Shown here: piece after piece, positions 18,075-26,274 of the stretch | Numbering within the stretch: the stretch's first letter is position 1 | How the letters are laid out: every line of letters begins with the position of its first letter | Assembly: GCF_000939975.1 (NCBI RefSeq) | Contig: NZ_LK391969.1 | Location: forward strand, 2,818,600-2,882,599 | Direction: 5' to 3' | DNA: 64,000 nucleotides | Origin: Pseudomonas saudimassiliensis | Lineage (GTDB): Bacteria; Pseudomonadota; Gammaproteobacteria; Pseudomonadales; Pseudomonadaceae | Translations under genes and position numbers: made by a program | The notes under the pieces: model-generated | Told to the model about the DNA's origin: nothing | The model's database searches: none | What the model saw: the letters and a program-made list of their open reading frames with translations, nothing else

Positions 18075-19166
18075 ATGACGCAGATTGACCGCACCGCCGT
18101 AGAACAGGCCCTGGCCAGCTATCAGGACCCCTATCTAAAGACCGACCTGATCACCTCAGGCTGTCTGCGGTCGTTGCAGATCGACGGCGACCGGGTGCGC
18201 GCCGAGCTCGTCCTGGGCTATGCGGCGAACAACATCATCAATGGCATTGGTCAGATGCTCAAGGTGGCCGTGGAAAATGTGCCCGGCGTCGCCTCCGCGG
18301 AGATCAAGGTGCGCTGGGAAGTGGCCGCCGCTCCAGCCCAGGGCAGCATTCCCGGCCTGGCCAACGTGAAGAACATCATCGCTGTGGCCTCCGGCAAGGG
18401 CGGCGTCGGCAAGTCCACTACCGCGGTCAACCTGGCCCTGGCGCTGTCCGCCGAGGGCGCGCGGGTGGGGGTGCTGGACGCCGATATCTATGGCCCCAGC
18501 ATGGGCATGATGCTCGGCGTGCCTTCCGGCACCCGGCCGCAGGTGCGCGACCAGAAGTTCTTCATTCCCCCGCGGGCCCATGGCGTGCAGGTCATGACCA
18601 TGGCCTTCCTGGCCGACGACAACACCCCCATGGCCTGGCGCGGCCCCATGGTCTCCGGCGCGCTGATGCAGCTGCTGACCCAGAGCGCCTGGGAGGATCT
18701 GGATTACCTGGTCATCGACATGCCGCCGGGCACCGGCGACATCCAGCTGACCCTGGCGCAGAAAGTGCCCGTCACCGGTTCGGTCATCGTCACCACGCCC
18801 CAGGACATCGCCCTGCTGGATGCCCGCAAGGGGATCGAGATGTTCGGCAAGGTGAATATTCCGGTACTGGGCGTGGTGGAGAACATGGCCGTGCACATCT
18901 GTTCCAACTGCGGTCACGCCGAGCACCTGTTCGGTGAAGGCGGCGGGGAGCGGTTGTCGGACGAGTACGGTGTCGACCTGCTGGCGTCCATGCCGCTGTC
19001 GATGATGATCCGCGAGCAGGCCGACGGCGGCAAACCCACCGTCATCGCCGAACCCGAAAGCCAGATCAGCATGATCTACCAGGACATGGCCCGCCACGTC
19101 GGCGCCCGCATCGCCGCCCGCACCGGCATGAACGCCATGCCCGACATCAGCATCAGCGACGATTGA
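18075..19166 (+). CDS. apbC: Iron-sulfur cluster carrier Mrp/ApbC
   Basis: A 363-residue P-loop ATPase that carries and delivers [4Fe-4S] clusters. An N-terminal MIP18/DUF59 domain (about 1-85) precedes the deviant Walker A GKGGVGKST at 107-115. DIYGPSMG, DMPPGTGD and the cluster-binding CSNC motif follow. The ATG at 18075 was chosen because AGGA lies 8 bases upstream; earlier in-frame starts overlap the TRAP gene. Ends in an 8-bp tandem repeat. Confidence 0.95.
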   Translation: MTQIDRTAVEQALASYQDPYLKTDLITSGCLRSLQIDGDRVRAELVLGYAANNIINGIGQMLKVAVENVPGVASAEIKVRWEVAAAPAQGSIPGLANVKNIIAVASGKGGVGKSTTAVNLALALSAEGARVGVLDADIYGPSMGMMLGVPSGTRPQVRDQKFFIPPRAHGVQVMTMAFLADDNTPMAWRGPMVSGALMQLLTQSAWEDLDYLVIDMPPGTGDIQLTLAQKVPVTGSVIVTTPQDIALLDARKGIEMFGKVNIPVLGVVENMAVHICSNCGHAEHLFGEGGGERLSDEYGVDLLASMPLSMMIREQADGGKPTVIAEPESQISMIYQDMARHVGARIAARTGMNAMPDISISDD

Positions 19167-19205
19167 TCGCCCAATCGCCCAATCGCCCAATCGCCCAATC
19201 GCCCC
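19166..19205. repeat. 8-bp tandem repeat (ATCGCCCA)
   Basis: Four exact copies of ATCGCCCA and a fifth ending in C run from the last base of the apbC stop codon. A second simple run (GCCGGGTC-like) follows at about 19273-19293. Copy number could vary by slippage but would not alter the protein. Confidence 0.85.
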
Positions 19206-19221
19206 GAGGCGGGGCTCCTAC
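19199..19221. repeat. REP-like palindrome, GGAGCCCCGCCTCGGGG type
   Basis: Palindromic unit CCCCGAGGCGGGG followed by CTCCTAC. The same unit, in the other orientation, occurs at 38111-38133 and 38272-38294. The form resembles Pseudomonas REP elements ending in GTAGGAG. Confidence 0.7.
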
Positions 19222-19398
19222 AGGAACATGGGAGCCCGGTGCGGCTCCTTCATGTAGGAGGGGCGCCGATCGCCGGGTCGCCGGGTCGCCGGACCGCCTC
19301 GCCGCGATGGCATCCGCCAACTGCGCAAGGCTTTAGTGTCGGGACAATACCCGGTAATATGCAGCCCTCTTTTTAAACGCTTGGATCAGGACAAACCC

Positions 19399-19965
19399 AT
19401 GAGCATCAAATCGGACCGTTGGATACGCCGCATGTCCCAGGAACATGGGATGATCGAACCCTTCGTCGAGCGCCAGGTGCGTGGCGAGGAGGGTGAGCGG
19501 GTGATTTCCTATGGGGTGTCCAGCTACGGCTACGACGTGCGCTGCGCCGACGAATTCAAGGTATTCACCAATATCCATTCGGCCACCGTCGATCCGAAGC
19601 ACTTTGACGAGAAGAGCTTCGTCGACGTCAAGAGTGACGTGTGCATCATTCCGCCGAACTCCTTCGCCCTGGCGCGTACCGTGGAATACTTCCGCATCCC
19701 GCGCAACGTGCTGACCATCTGCCTGGGCAAGAGCACCTACGCCCGCTGCGGCATCATCGTCAACGTGACGCCGCTGGAGCCGGAGTGGGAAGGCCACGTA
19801 ACCCTGGAGTTTTCCAACACGACTACCCTGCCGGCGAAGATCTACGCCAATGAAGGCGTGGCGCAGATGCTGTTCTTCGAATCCGACGAGGCCTGTGAAG
19901 TGTCCTACAAGGATCGGGGCGGCAAATACCAGGGCCAGCGCGGCGTCACCCTGCCGCGCGCCTGA
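19399..19965 (+). CDS. dcd: dCTP deaminase
   Basis: A 188-residue homotrimeric enzyme, the standard length, converting dCTP to dUTP for thymidylate synthesis. Recognised by [20 protein letters not shown], the [17 protein letters not shown] block and the catalytic region [19 protein letters not shown] with the conserved Glu. AGGA upstream of 19399 supports the start. Followed by an intrinsic terminator shared with the convergent porin gene. Confidence 0.96.
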   Translation: MSIKSDRWIRRMSQEHGMIEPFVERQVRGEEGERVISYGVSSYGYDVRCADEFKVFTNIHSATVDPKHFDEKSFVDVKSDVCIIPPNSFALARTVEYFRIPRNVLTICLGKSTYARCGIIVNVTPLEPEWEGHVTLEFSNTTTLPAKIYANEGVAQMLFFESDEACEVSYKDRGGKYQGQRGVTLPRA

Positions 19966-19976
19966 CCCTTCATGGA

Positions 19977-20004
19977 AAAAGGTCGAGCTTTACCTCGACC
20001 TTTT
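19977..20004. terminator. Bidirectional intrinsic terminator after dcd
   Basis: AAAAGGTCGAG (19977-19987) pairs with CTCGACCTTTT (19994-20004) around a six-base loop. The A-run on one side and T-run on the other make it work for dcd on the plus strand and for the porin gene on the minus strand. Confidence 0.85.
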
Positions 20005-20053
20005 CTGGGATTGTCGCGACCCGGCGATCCCGACCCCGGTCTGGCAGCTCCCC

Positions 20054-20083
20054 CTGGGATTGTCGAGCACCAGCTCGACAGCG
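20054..20083. repeat. REP-like palindrome, TGTCGAGC-ACCA-GCTCGACA type
   Basis: CTGGGATTG followed by TGTCGAGC-ACCA-GCTCGACA, an 8-bp stem with 4-base loop. The same unit recurs at 32859, 33002, 33144, 36739 and 37025, and degenerate forms near 12368. Confidence 0.85.
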
Positions 20084-20108
20084 GGCGTGACTGCAACTGC
20101 GGTCAGAA

Positions 20109-20831
20109 TCAGAACGAACGTGCCACCGACACAGTAACGTTGGAATCGCAGTACGTGGCCTTGCCGTACCACTCTTCACATGTGCCGTTTTTCAAACTGG
20201 TGTCCGAATACATCAACGCCAGGTCCAGACCGATAACGGTCTTGCTCAGCGACACTGCCCAATCCTGGTAACTCTCGCCACTTTCGACATCGCTCAGGCT
20301 GTCCTTGGTATCGGTATAACCGTAGTGCAAGCCCAGCGTCGTTTCGTAGGGCAGCGCAATGTCGTACCCGACGAAGCCGTAGATAGCGGAACTGGGGTGG
20401 TAGGCATATTTGGTGCCCACGGTCAGGTCATTGAAGCTCAGGCTGCCGATGACCTCGTAGGTGGTGTCACCATCGCCGCCTGGATATTCATATGCAGCCC
20501 AGGTCAGGTCGTAGCTGAGTGCGTCGGTAATGTCGCCCGCGTAGCCTGCGTAGTAGTCCCATTCAACACTGGCGCCGCCGAAGGCTTCGTCGTCAACGTT
20601 CGATGCCCAGGTGCCGATAAACAGGCCGCTCTCATGACTGATATCCAGCGATCCCTGGATGGCGCCCTTGCCGGCGGTCTGGGATTGGCCGCGCCAAATA
20701 TAGTCCGATGCCAGGGTGACGCTCATGCTGGAGTCGATCCTACCCACTGCGGTATCGAAGGACTCCCCATGGGTCAGGCCCGTCACGGCCAGGGTGCTGA
20801 GGGCGGCAATGCAGGTGCTGAGCTTTTTCAT
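20109..20831 (-). CDS. TorF-family putative porin (Gcw_chp)
   Basis: A 240-residue outer-membrane beta-barrel candidate. A signal peptide with a cleavage site after about residue 22 (LTHG-ES) is followed by alternating aromatic strands, with the family-typical SVTLASDYIWRGQSQT and GWASNVD-like stretches, and a C-terminal Phe (SVARSF) expected for BAM-inserted barrels. Two cysteines near the C-terminus may form a disulfide. The substrate is unknown; the link to the neighbouring stress genes is positional only. Confidence 0.85.
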   Translation of the reverse strand: MKKLSTCIAALSTLAVTGLTHGESFDTAVGRIDSSMSVTLASDYIWRGQSQTAGKGAIQGSLDISHESGLFIGTWASNVDDEAFGGASVEWDYYAGYAGDITDALSYDLTWAAYEYPGGDGDTTYEVIGSLSFNDLTVGTKYAYHPSSAIYGFVGYDIALPYETTLGLHYGYTDTKDSLSDVESGESYQDWAVSLSKTVIGLDLALMYSDTSLKNGTCEEWYGKATYCDSNVTVSVARSF

Positions 20832-20881
20832 AGTACTACTCCCTATCTATGATCCGGTATGGATCGGTTGGCTAATCTTCC

Positions 20882-20900
20882 TTGGCAAATACCTTGCCAA
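20882..20900. promoter_or_regulatory. Inverted repeat upstream of the porin gene
   Basis: TTGGCAA-ATACC-TTGCCAA, 7-bp perfect arms, about 50 bp upstream of the porin ATG in the gap shared with the divergent usp gene. It looks like an operator dyad; no regulator can be assigned. Confidence 0.35.
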
Positions 20901-21022
20901 CGTTATAAAAACTATATTAATCAGTAGGTTATGAAAAAAATTGCTGTGTGGGTAATGTAGGTGAACGCGGCCCTGCACCTTGCCGGTGCGCTTATTCTGC
21001 CAGGCGGCTACAACGCCCATTC

Positions 21023-21064
21023 TTGATGCAGATCACGGCCACAGGGTGATTAACCGACTATCCT
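21023..21064 (+). promoter_or_regulatory. Anr box upstream of usp
   Basis: TTGAT-GCAG-ATCAC (21023-21036) matches nine of ten bases of the Anr/FNR consensus. A TATCCT hexamer (21059-21064) lies 32 bp from the dyad centre, the spacing of class II FNR promoters. Anaerobic induction of universal stress genes by Anr is known in P. aeruginosa, which supports the reading. Confidence 0.7.
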
Positions 21065-21096
21065 TGATGCAGGACAGACAACGAAAGGGGATAGCT

Positions 21097-21525
21097 ATGC
21101 AGAACGTATTGTTACCATTTGACGGCTCGTCATCGGCCAAGCGCGCGGTCGCCTACCTGGTAGAAGCCGCCCGGGCCTATCCGGACCTGCTGGTCCATGT
21201 GCTCAACGTCCAGCGCGAAGCCAACCTTTATGGCAACTACGTGCCGGCCAGCATGCTCGAGGATCTGCGCCAGGGCGCGCTCAAGCATGCCGCACAGGTC
21301 AACGCCGAAGCGGTGCAGATGCTGCAGGCAGCCTCCGTTCGCCATGAGACCCACGAGGTGGTGGGTGAGGTCGTCAGTGAAGTGGTCGCAGCCGTGAAGA
21401 AATACAACTGCGACACCGTGGTCATGGGCACGCGCGGCATGGGCAGCCTGGGCAACCTGGTTATGGGCTCGGTCGCCACTCGGGTAGTGCATGACGTGAA
21501 AGTACCGGTCCTTTTGGTTAAATAA
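21097..21525 (+). CDS. Universal stress protein, UspA family
   Basis: A 142-residue single-domain Usp. N-terminal VLLPFDGSSSAKRAV and the C-terminal ATP-binding signature VVMGTRGMGSLGNLVMGSVA followed by KVPVLLVK are complete, so this is an ATP-binding type. Start at 21097 rests on an AAGGGG about nine bases upstream. An Anr box upstream suggests induction at low oxygen. Followed 63 bp later by csbD. Confidence 0.93.
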   Translation: MQNVLLPFDGSSSAKRAVAYLVEAARAYPDLLVHVLNVQREANLYGNYVPASMLEDLRQGALKHAAQVNAEAVQMLQAASVRHETHEVVGEVVSEVVAAVKKYNCDTVVMGTRGMGSLGNLVMGSVATRVVHDVKVPVLLVK

Positions 21526-21588
21526 CTGAACCCCTGGTCGCTTCGCCTGGTCAGAGACTATGTACCCCACTGAAAGAGGTTTTGGATT

Positions 21589-21768
21589 ATGAGTGCTACC
21601 AAAGACAAGGTGAAGGGCAAGGTCAATGAAGTGGTCGGCAAGACCAAACAGGCGAGCGACAAGCCGAGCACCAAGGCTGAAGGTCGCATGCAGGAGCGCA
21701 AGGGCGAAGCCCAGCAAGTGAAAGGGAAAGCCAAAGGCGCCCTGAAAGATCAGATCGACAAAGCCTGA
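21589..21768 (+). CDS. CsbD-family stress protein
   Basis: A 59-residue, lysine- and glutamine-rich hydrophilic protein with the two CsbD repeat motifs KDKVKGKVNEVVGK and ERKGEAQQVKGKAKGALK. CsbD proteins are abundant general stress proteins of unclear biochemical role. AGAGG lies ten bases before the ATG. It may be co-transcribed with usp and ends at the terminator 21786-21815. Confidence 0.92.
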   Translation: MSATKDKVKGKVNEVVGKTKQASDKPSTKAEGRMQERKGEAQQVKGKAKGALKDQIDKA

Positions 21769-21785
21769 TCACCATCCGCTTGAAC

Positions 21786-21815
21786 AAAGGCCGGCATTTC
21801 GCCGGCCTTTTTGTT
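21786..21815 (+). terminator. Intrinsic terminator after csbD
   Basis: AAAGGCCGGC (21786-21795) pairs with GCCGGCCTTT (21801-21810) around a five-base loop, followed by a T-rich tail. Confidence 0.92.
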
Positions 21816-21867
21816 TGCCGATGATACAATCTGCCTCTACTTCCGGATGTAACCCAAGGTAGCGGGA

Positions 21868-22584
21868 ATGCAGGCAGATAAAGAACGTATTGTCATTGTC
21901 GAAGACGACATCAAGCTCGCCGCGCTGATCGGCGAGTTTCTCCAGTCGCAGGGCATGCGCGTCGAATTGATCGAGGACGGCACCGGGGCGGTTGAACGTA
22001 TTCTGGCCGATCCGCCCGCGCTGGTAGTGCTGGACCTGATGTTGCCGGGCGAGGATGGCCTATCCATTTGCCGTCGCCTGCGCGAAGGCGGCTTTGCCCG
22101 GCCCATACTGATGCTGACCGCCCGCAGTGATGATCAGGACCATATCCAGGGCCTGGAGCAGGGCGCCGATGACTTTGTCGCCAAGCCAGTGCGCCCGCAG
22201 GTACTGCTGGCGCGCATCCGCGTATTACTGCGCCGGGCCGAAGCCGACACCGTCGCCGCGCCGCCGACCCGGCTCACCTTCGGCGCATTGGTAATTGACC
22301 ACACCCGCCGCGAGGCCTGGCTGAACGAGGAACTGATCGACCTGACCGGCGCCGAATTCGATCTGTTGTGGCTGCTGGCGAGCAACGCCGGGCGGATTCT
22401 CAGCCGTGAAGAAACCTTCGTCGCCCTGCGCGGCATCGAATACGACGGCCAGGACCGCTCCATCGATGTGCGCATCTCCCGCATCCGTCCCAAGATTGGC
22501 GATGATCCCGACATGCCGCGCCTGATCAAGACGGTGCGCAGCAAGGGTTACCTGTTCGTTGCACCCGAGCCGAACCTGCCGTGA
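21868..22584 (+). CDS. rstA: OmpR-family response regulator, RstA-like
   Basis: A 238-residue two-component regulator. The receiver domain has acidic pocket VEDD at 11-14, phospho-acceptor D56 (VVLDLMLPGEDG), T in LMLTARSD and K in AKPVRP. The C-terminal winged-helix (about 135-232) ends in the DNA-binding signature TVRSKGYLF. Its stop overlaps the start of the sensor kinase by 4 bp, indicating translational coupling. The RstA name rests on overall likeness and gene pairing. Confidence 0.9.
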   Translation: MQADKERIVIVEDDIKLAALIGEFLQSQGMRVELIEDGTGAVERILADPPALVVLDLMLPGEDGLSICRRLREGGFARPILMLTARSDDQDHIQGLEQGADDFVAKPVRPQVLLARIRVLLRRAEADTVAAPPTRLTFGALVIDHTRREAWLNEELIDLTGAEFDLLWLLASNAGRILSREETFVALRGIEYDGQDRSIDVRISRIRPKIGDDPDMPRLIKTVRSKGYLFVAPEPNLP

Positions 22585-24176
22585 ACTCGATCTTCTTCCG
22601 CGTCTATGGCGGGATGCTGCTAGTACTGGTCACGGTGTCACTGGTCGCGCTGATGAGTGTCCACCTGATCAATGGCGTGCGTGTAGAGGACTACCGCGAG
22701 CGCATCGCCAGCGGCACCTTCCGGTTGATGGCCGACAATCTCCAGCCAATGGACGCCTCTGAGCGGCTGCAGGCGTTGAACCTGTGGGAGCGGCTGATGG
22801 GCGTGCCGCTGGAACTGCACACCCTGGAGGATCTGCAGCTGGATGCCTCCAGCTGGAACAAGCTGATCCGCGGTCGGGTGCTGGTCCGGCCGGCCGAGCA
22901 GGAAGAGGTGCAGGTACTGGCGTTGGTGGATATGACCGGAGAGGTGGTGCTGACTGCGGACATCCAGCACATCTCCGAGCAACTGGGCCGCGCCACGCTG
23001 TTTCTCATCGCCGACGAACTGGTCCGTCGGCCCGAGTCCGACATGCCGGCCCGGCTGCAGGAAATACGCCGGGAGAAGGGCTTTGGCTATCCTTTGCAAC
23101 TGACCCGGCGCCACGAATCCAACCTCGAGCCGGATCAGCTGCGCCGCCTGGACGAAAGTGACACCGTCATGACGCTCGGGCCGGATGGCTACTCCATCAT
23201 GCTGTATCTGCGGATTCCCGACACCCAATGGATTCTGCACCTGGGGCCGCTGTATCAGCTGAGTCCGTATCCGCCGGAGCTGTTGATCATCATGGGGTTG
23301 TTGGGCCTGAGCCTGATTGGTCTGTTGATCTACCTGCTGGTGCGCCAGCTCGAGCAGCGACTGCGCGAGCTGGAGTCCGCCGCGGTGCATATCAGCAGCG
23401 GCAATCTGGATGTGCGGGTGCATATCGACACCGAGGACTCGGTTGGCCGGCTGGCCCGGGCGTTCAATGAAATGGCTGGGCATGTGCAGCGGCTGATGCG
23501 CATCCAGCGGGAAACCATCGGCGCCGTCTCCCATGAGCTGCGCACCCCGGTGGCGCGCCTGCGCTTCGGCCTGGAGATGCTCGAAACCGCCGACAGCCCG
23601 GAAGATCGCAAACGCTTCGTCGACGGCATGGATGGCGACCTGAGCGAACTGGACCGCCTAGTCGACGAGATCCTCACCTACGCCCGACTGGAGCAGGGCG
23701 CACCCGCCATTACCATGAAGGGCACCAACATCCCACGCATGGTGGACCAGGTGATCGCCGAGCTGGCGCCGCTGGATGCCACCATTCAGCTGGAGCACGT
23801 CGACAATTCCTGGGGGCTTGGTCGCCATGTGGACGCCGAGCCGCGCTACATCCAGCGGGCGATCACCAACCTGATCAGCAACGGCATGCGCCACGCGGTG
23901 AGCAAGGTCCAGATCACCACTCGGGTGCAGCACGGGCTGTGTCGAATATTCATCGAAGATGACGGCCCGGGTATTCCCGAAGCCTACCGGGAGAAGATCT
24001 TCACGCCCTTCATGCGCATGGATTTGAGCCGCACGCGTGCATCGGGCGGCTACGGGCTGGGCTTGTCCATCGTGCGCCGGATCATGTACTGGCACAGTGG
24101 CCGGGCGAAGGCGGAATCATCGCAGGCCCTCGGCGGAGCCTGCTTTATCATCGAGTGGCCGCTGCGGCGACGTTAA
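22581..24176 (+). CDS. rstB: Sensor histidine kinase, RstB-like
   Basis: A 531-residue inner-membrane kinase. TM1 (about 9-30), a periplasmic domain of about 200 residues and TM2 (about 234-253) are followed by HAMP (about 254-305) and the H-box with phospho-acceptor H318 (GAVSHELRTPVARL). N-box NLISNGMRHA and G-boxes DDGPGIP and GGYGLGLSIV are intact. The stimulus is unknown; E. coli RstB responds to acid and low magnesium. The last bases overlap the convergent TetR-type gene. Confidence 0.9.
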   Translation: MNSIFFRVYGGMLLVLVTVSLVALMSVHLINGVRVEDYRERIASGTFRLMADNLQPMDASERLQALNLWERLMGVPLELHTLEDLQLDASSWNKLIRGRVLVRPAEQEEVQVLALVDMTGEVVLTADIQHISEQLGRATLFLIADELVRRPESDMPARLQEIRREKGFGYPLQLTRRHESNLEPDQLRRLDESDTVMTLGPDGYSIMLYLRIPDTQWILHLGPLYQLSPYPPELLIIMGLLGLSLIGLLIYLLVRQLEQRLRELESAAVHISSGNLDVRVHIDTEDSVGRLARAFNEMAGHVQRLMRIQRETIGAVSHELRTPVARLRFGLEMLETADSPEDRKRFVDGMDGDLSELDRLVDEILTYARLEQGAPAITMKGTNIPRMVDQVIAELAPLDATIQLEHVDNSWGLGRHVDAEPRYIQRAITNLISNGMRHAVSKVQITTRVQHGLCRIFIEDDGPGIPEAYREKIFTPFMRMDLSRTRASGGYGLGLSIVRRIMYWHSGRAKAESSQALGGACFIIEWPLRRR

Positions 24177-24796
24177 CGGGTGTGACCGTTGACCAGCAGA
24201 CGGAACGCCTGGCCAGCACGCTCCGGATCCGGTGTGCGACCGCAGATCAGGTCACAATAGATAGCGCCTTCCCCGATACGGATGATGTAGTAGGCCAGGC
24301 TGTCGGCGTCCATCTCCGGGTTGATCCGCCCGGCCTGGATTTCTTCCTCAAACAGCGCCTGCCATTCATCGATCAGGCGTTGCTGCAGGCCCGAGACATT
24401 GGACGTCAGTAACTGCAGGCCCCACTGGGGCTCGCTCGCCAAAAAGTCATGCATCGGCTTGGCGTTGATCAGCGCGATATTCACATCGGTATAGATCTGA
24501 TGGAGGAAATCGATGCCCTTCTCGGGGTGGTCAGTGCGGGCCTTCTCGATCGCCTGGTCGTAGATGCTCTTGTACAGGGACCAGAGGATCTCACCCATCA
24601 GCAGGTCCTTGTTACCCACCCAGCGCATCAGCGTGGCACGGCCGATGCCCAGTTCCTCGGCGAGCAGCGACAGGTTCAGCCGCCGACCTTCAAGCCACCA
24701 ACGGCGGGCCATGCGAAAAGCAGTGAGCGGCGTCGCGCGCTCATCGGATTTGCGTTGGGACAGAGCCAGTGACAGGGGTGTGGCTGGGGTACTCAT
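24173..24796 (-). CDS. TetR-type regulator, QsdR-like
   Basis: A 207-residue regulator with an N-terminal helix-turn-helix (LSLLAEELGIGRATLMRWVGNK at about 42-63 in two parts) and an all-helical C-terminal ligand domain that resembles the QsdR group (GRTPDPERAGQAFRLL end). No divergent target gene is adjacent: it converges on the kinase gene, and their stop codons overlap. The upstream gap of about 230 bp is followed by the secreted hydrolase gene on the same strand, ended by its own terminator. Confidence 0.7.
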   Translation of the reverse strand: MSTPATPLSLALSQRKSDERATPLTAFRMARRWWLEGRRLNLSLLAEELGIGRATLMRWVGNKDLLMGEILWSLYKSIYDQAIEKARTDHPEKGIDFLHQIYTDVNIALINAKPMHDFLASEPQWGLQLLTSNVSGLQQRLIDEWQALFEEEIQAGRINPEMDADSLAYYIIRIGEGAIYCDLICGRTPDPERAGQAFRLLVNGHTR

Positions 24797-24968
24797 AGGG
24801 TGCGCCTTGGTGTCGTATGCCTAAAATAATGGCTGGATGATACCAAGGATAAAAGTGTCCCGTCCATGGTAAAACCGAATGCGACCGTGCGGTCCGCAAG
24901 TCAGTAATGACGCGAGACAAATGGTGGGGCAGCGAGGCGGCGGGTTTAGAGCCCCGGCGGCAGGTCAA

Positions 24969-25006
24969 GCACAGGGCCGGTCCCGTGTAAGCGACCGGCC
25001 CTGTGC
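24969..25006. terminator. Strong bidirectional hairpin terminator after the secreted hydrolase
   Basis: GCACAGGGCCGGTC (24969-24982) pairs perfectly with 24993-25006, a 14-bp GC-rich stem with a ten-base loop, 23 bp beyond the hydrolase stop. A long T-run is absent, so efficiency is uncertain. Confidence 0.7.
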
Positions 25007-25029
25007 TGCCCTTGGCTCAGTTCAAGGCG

Positions 25030-25899
25030 TCAATTGATGCCCTTGCGCTGAACATCCCAGCGGCTGTCGCGGCACAGGCCGCAGTTGCTGCCGTAGAAGG
25101 TGCTCTCTGCAGTCTCGTCATCCATCAGGTGATAACGCATCCAGGCGGTGGACGGCCCACGATAATCGCCACCGTTGCCTACCGGCTCGAAGTGGCTGAC
25201 CGAACGCCGCTCACCCCAGAACACCGGCACGTTGGCCCGGTTGAATACCGGCCGCGCATTGAGGGTAGGGGAGGCAATGGTGTCGCCGCCCCCGGTCATC
25301 AGGAACATCGGACCACTCTGGTTGCTTTGGGACGAGCTGCGATGGCCCAGGCCAATGGTGTACGGCTGGAAGGGGGCAGTCGCTGTCACGCGGCTGTCCT
25401 GGCCCGCCATGATGCTGCCGCCACCACCCTGGGAGTGACCGGCCGTGGCGACGCGGTTGACGTTCAGCTTGCCGGCGAAGGTACCGGTGCTGCGGCCGTT
25501 CTGGTCGACCAGGTAATCGAGGCAGTCGATCATTTCCTCGCCAGAGCCGGCGTTGGAAGTACGCGCCGCAGCCACCACGAACCCGTGGCTGGCCCAATGC
25601 TCCAGCAGGCTACCGTAAGTGCTGGGTGAGCTACCGGTGCCATTGCCCCAGAGAATGATGGGATGGCGCAGACCATTTTCGCCCAGGGTGCGCGGCCGAT
25701 AGACGGCGCAAGTGGTGTTGACGTTGCTGTTGGTAACCGAAAAGGGACCGCTGGCAGCGAAATCGGACACGCCGGGGAAGCCAGAACCTGTGCCTGGATC
25801 AGGATCAGGATCAGGGTTGCCAGGGTTGGTCGCCATGGCACCGGCGGAGAGCAACATGCCCAGAGCCAGACCGGTCAACTTGAGTGCAGGTGCTTTCAT
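25030..25899 (-). CDS. Secreted alpha/beta hydrolase of the dienelactone/PET-hydrolase type
   Basis: A 289-residue exported serine hydrolase. Signal peptide residues about 1-23 (cleavage near AMA-TN), then a Pro/Asp/Gly-rich linker (24-40) and the catalytic fold. Nucleophile elbow GHSQGG with S156, acid D206 in GGGDTIASP and H236 in SVSHFEP copy the S-D-H order and spacing of bacterial polyester hydrolases such as IsPETase (S160, D206, H237). An oxyanion-type GNGTGSSP loop and four cysteines (C64, C126, C273, C276) allow two disulfides. Differences from true PETases are the GHSQGG elbow (not GWSMGG) and the absent Trp of the wobbling loop. The substrate may be a polyester, short-chain ester or PHA-like polymer. 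Confidence 0.8.
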   Translation of the reverse strand: MKAPALKLTGLALGMLLSAGAMATNPGNPDPDPDPGTGSGFPGVSDFAASGPFSVTNSNVNTTCAVYRPRTLGENGLRHPIILWGNGTGSSPSTYGSLLEHWASHGFVVAAARTSNAGSGEEMIDCLDYLVDQNGRSTGTFAGKLNVNRVATAGHSQGGGGSIMAGQDSRVTATAPFQPYTIGLGHRSSSQSNQSGPMFLMTGGGDTIASPTLNARPVFNRANVPVFWGERRSVSHFEPVGNGGDYRGPSTAWMRYHLMDDETAESTFYGSNCGLCRDSRWDVQRKGIN

Positions 25900-26274
25900 G
25901 AGGAGGGATCTCTTGTTGGTTTTGTTTTTAGGGATAGCAGGCCAGCATTCGCCAGCCCGAGACAAACCCTAGACTCTGGTTCGAAAGACGACACTCGCCT
26001 ATAAGGGTGAAAAGTGAGACAGGTTGATGTATTTCTCGTTTTTAGCGTAACGGTCTCATTATGATGGCAAAGTGCTAATGCGAGACGGTTTTCTGATTCA
26101 GAGTGCTCGGATAGTTCTAGAAGACAACCCAAGGCGCCCTCAGCCCGCCGGTACCGGCGCGGCGGTCTACAATCCTGCAAGCAACACGAATCGTAGGAGG
26201 CGCGACCCCGCGGCGAATGCGGGCCGCCAGGACCGCCACCATCAGCGCGCAGGACATTTCATATCAGCTCCCCC
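25900..26274. other. Gap between secreted hydrolase and metR
   Basis: No gene is supported. The minus-strand half should carry the hydrolase promoter; AT-rich sequence at about 26000-26090 is the best place but no clear -35/-10 pair was found. One REP unit lies at 26192-26215 (GTAGGAGGCGCGACCCCGCG). Confidence 0.5.
26192..26215. repeat. REP unit, GTAGGAGGCGCGACC type
   Basis: Unit of 24 bp whose GCGACCCCGCGGCGA part folds imperfectly. Near-identical copies occur at 29418, 29468, 34763, 34869, 42143, 42275 and 55244 in both orientations. Confidence 0.8.
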
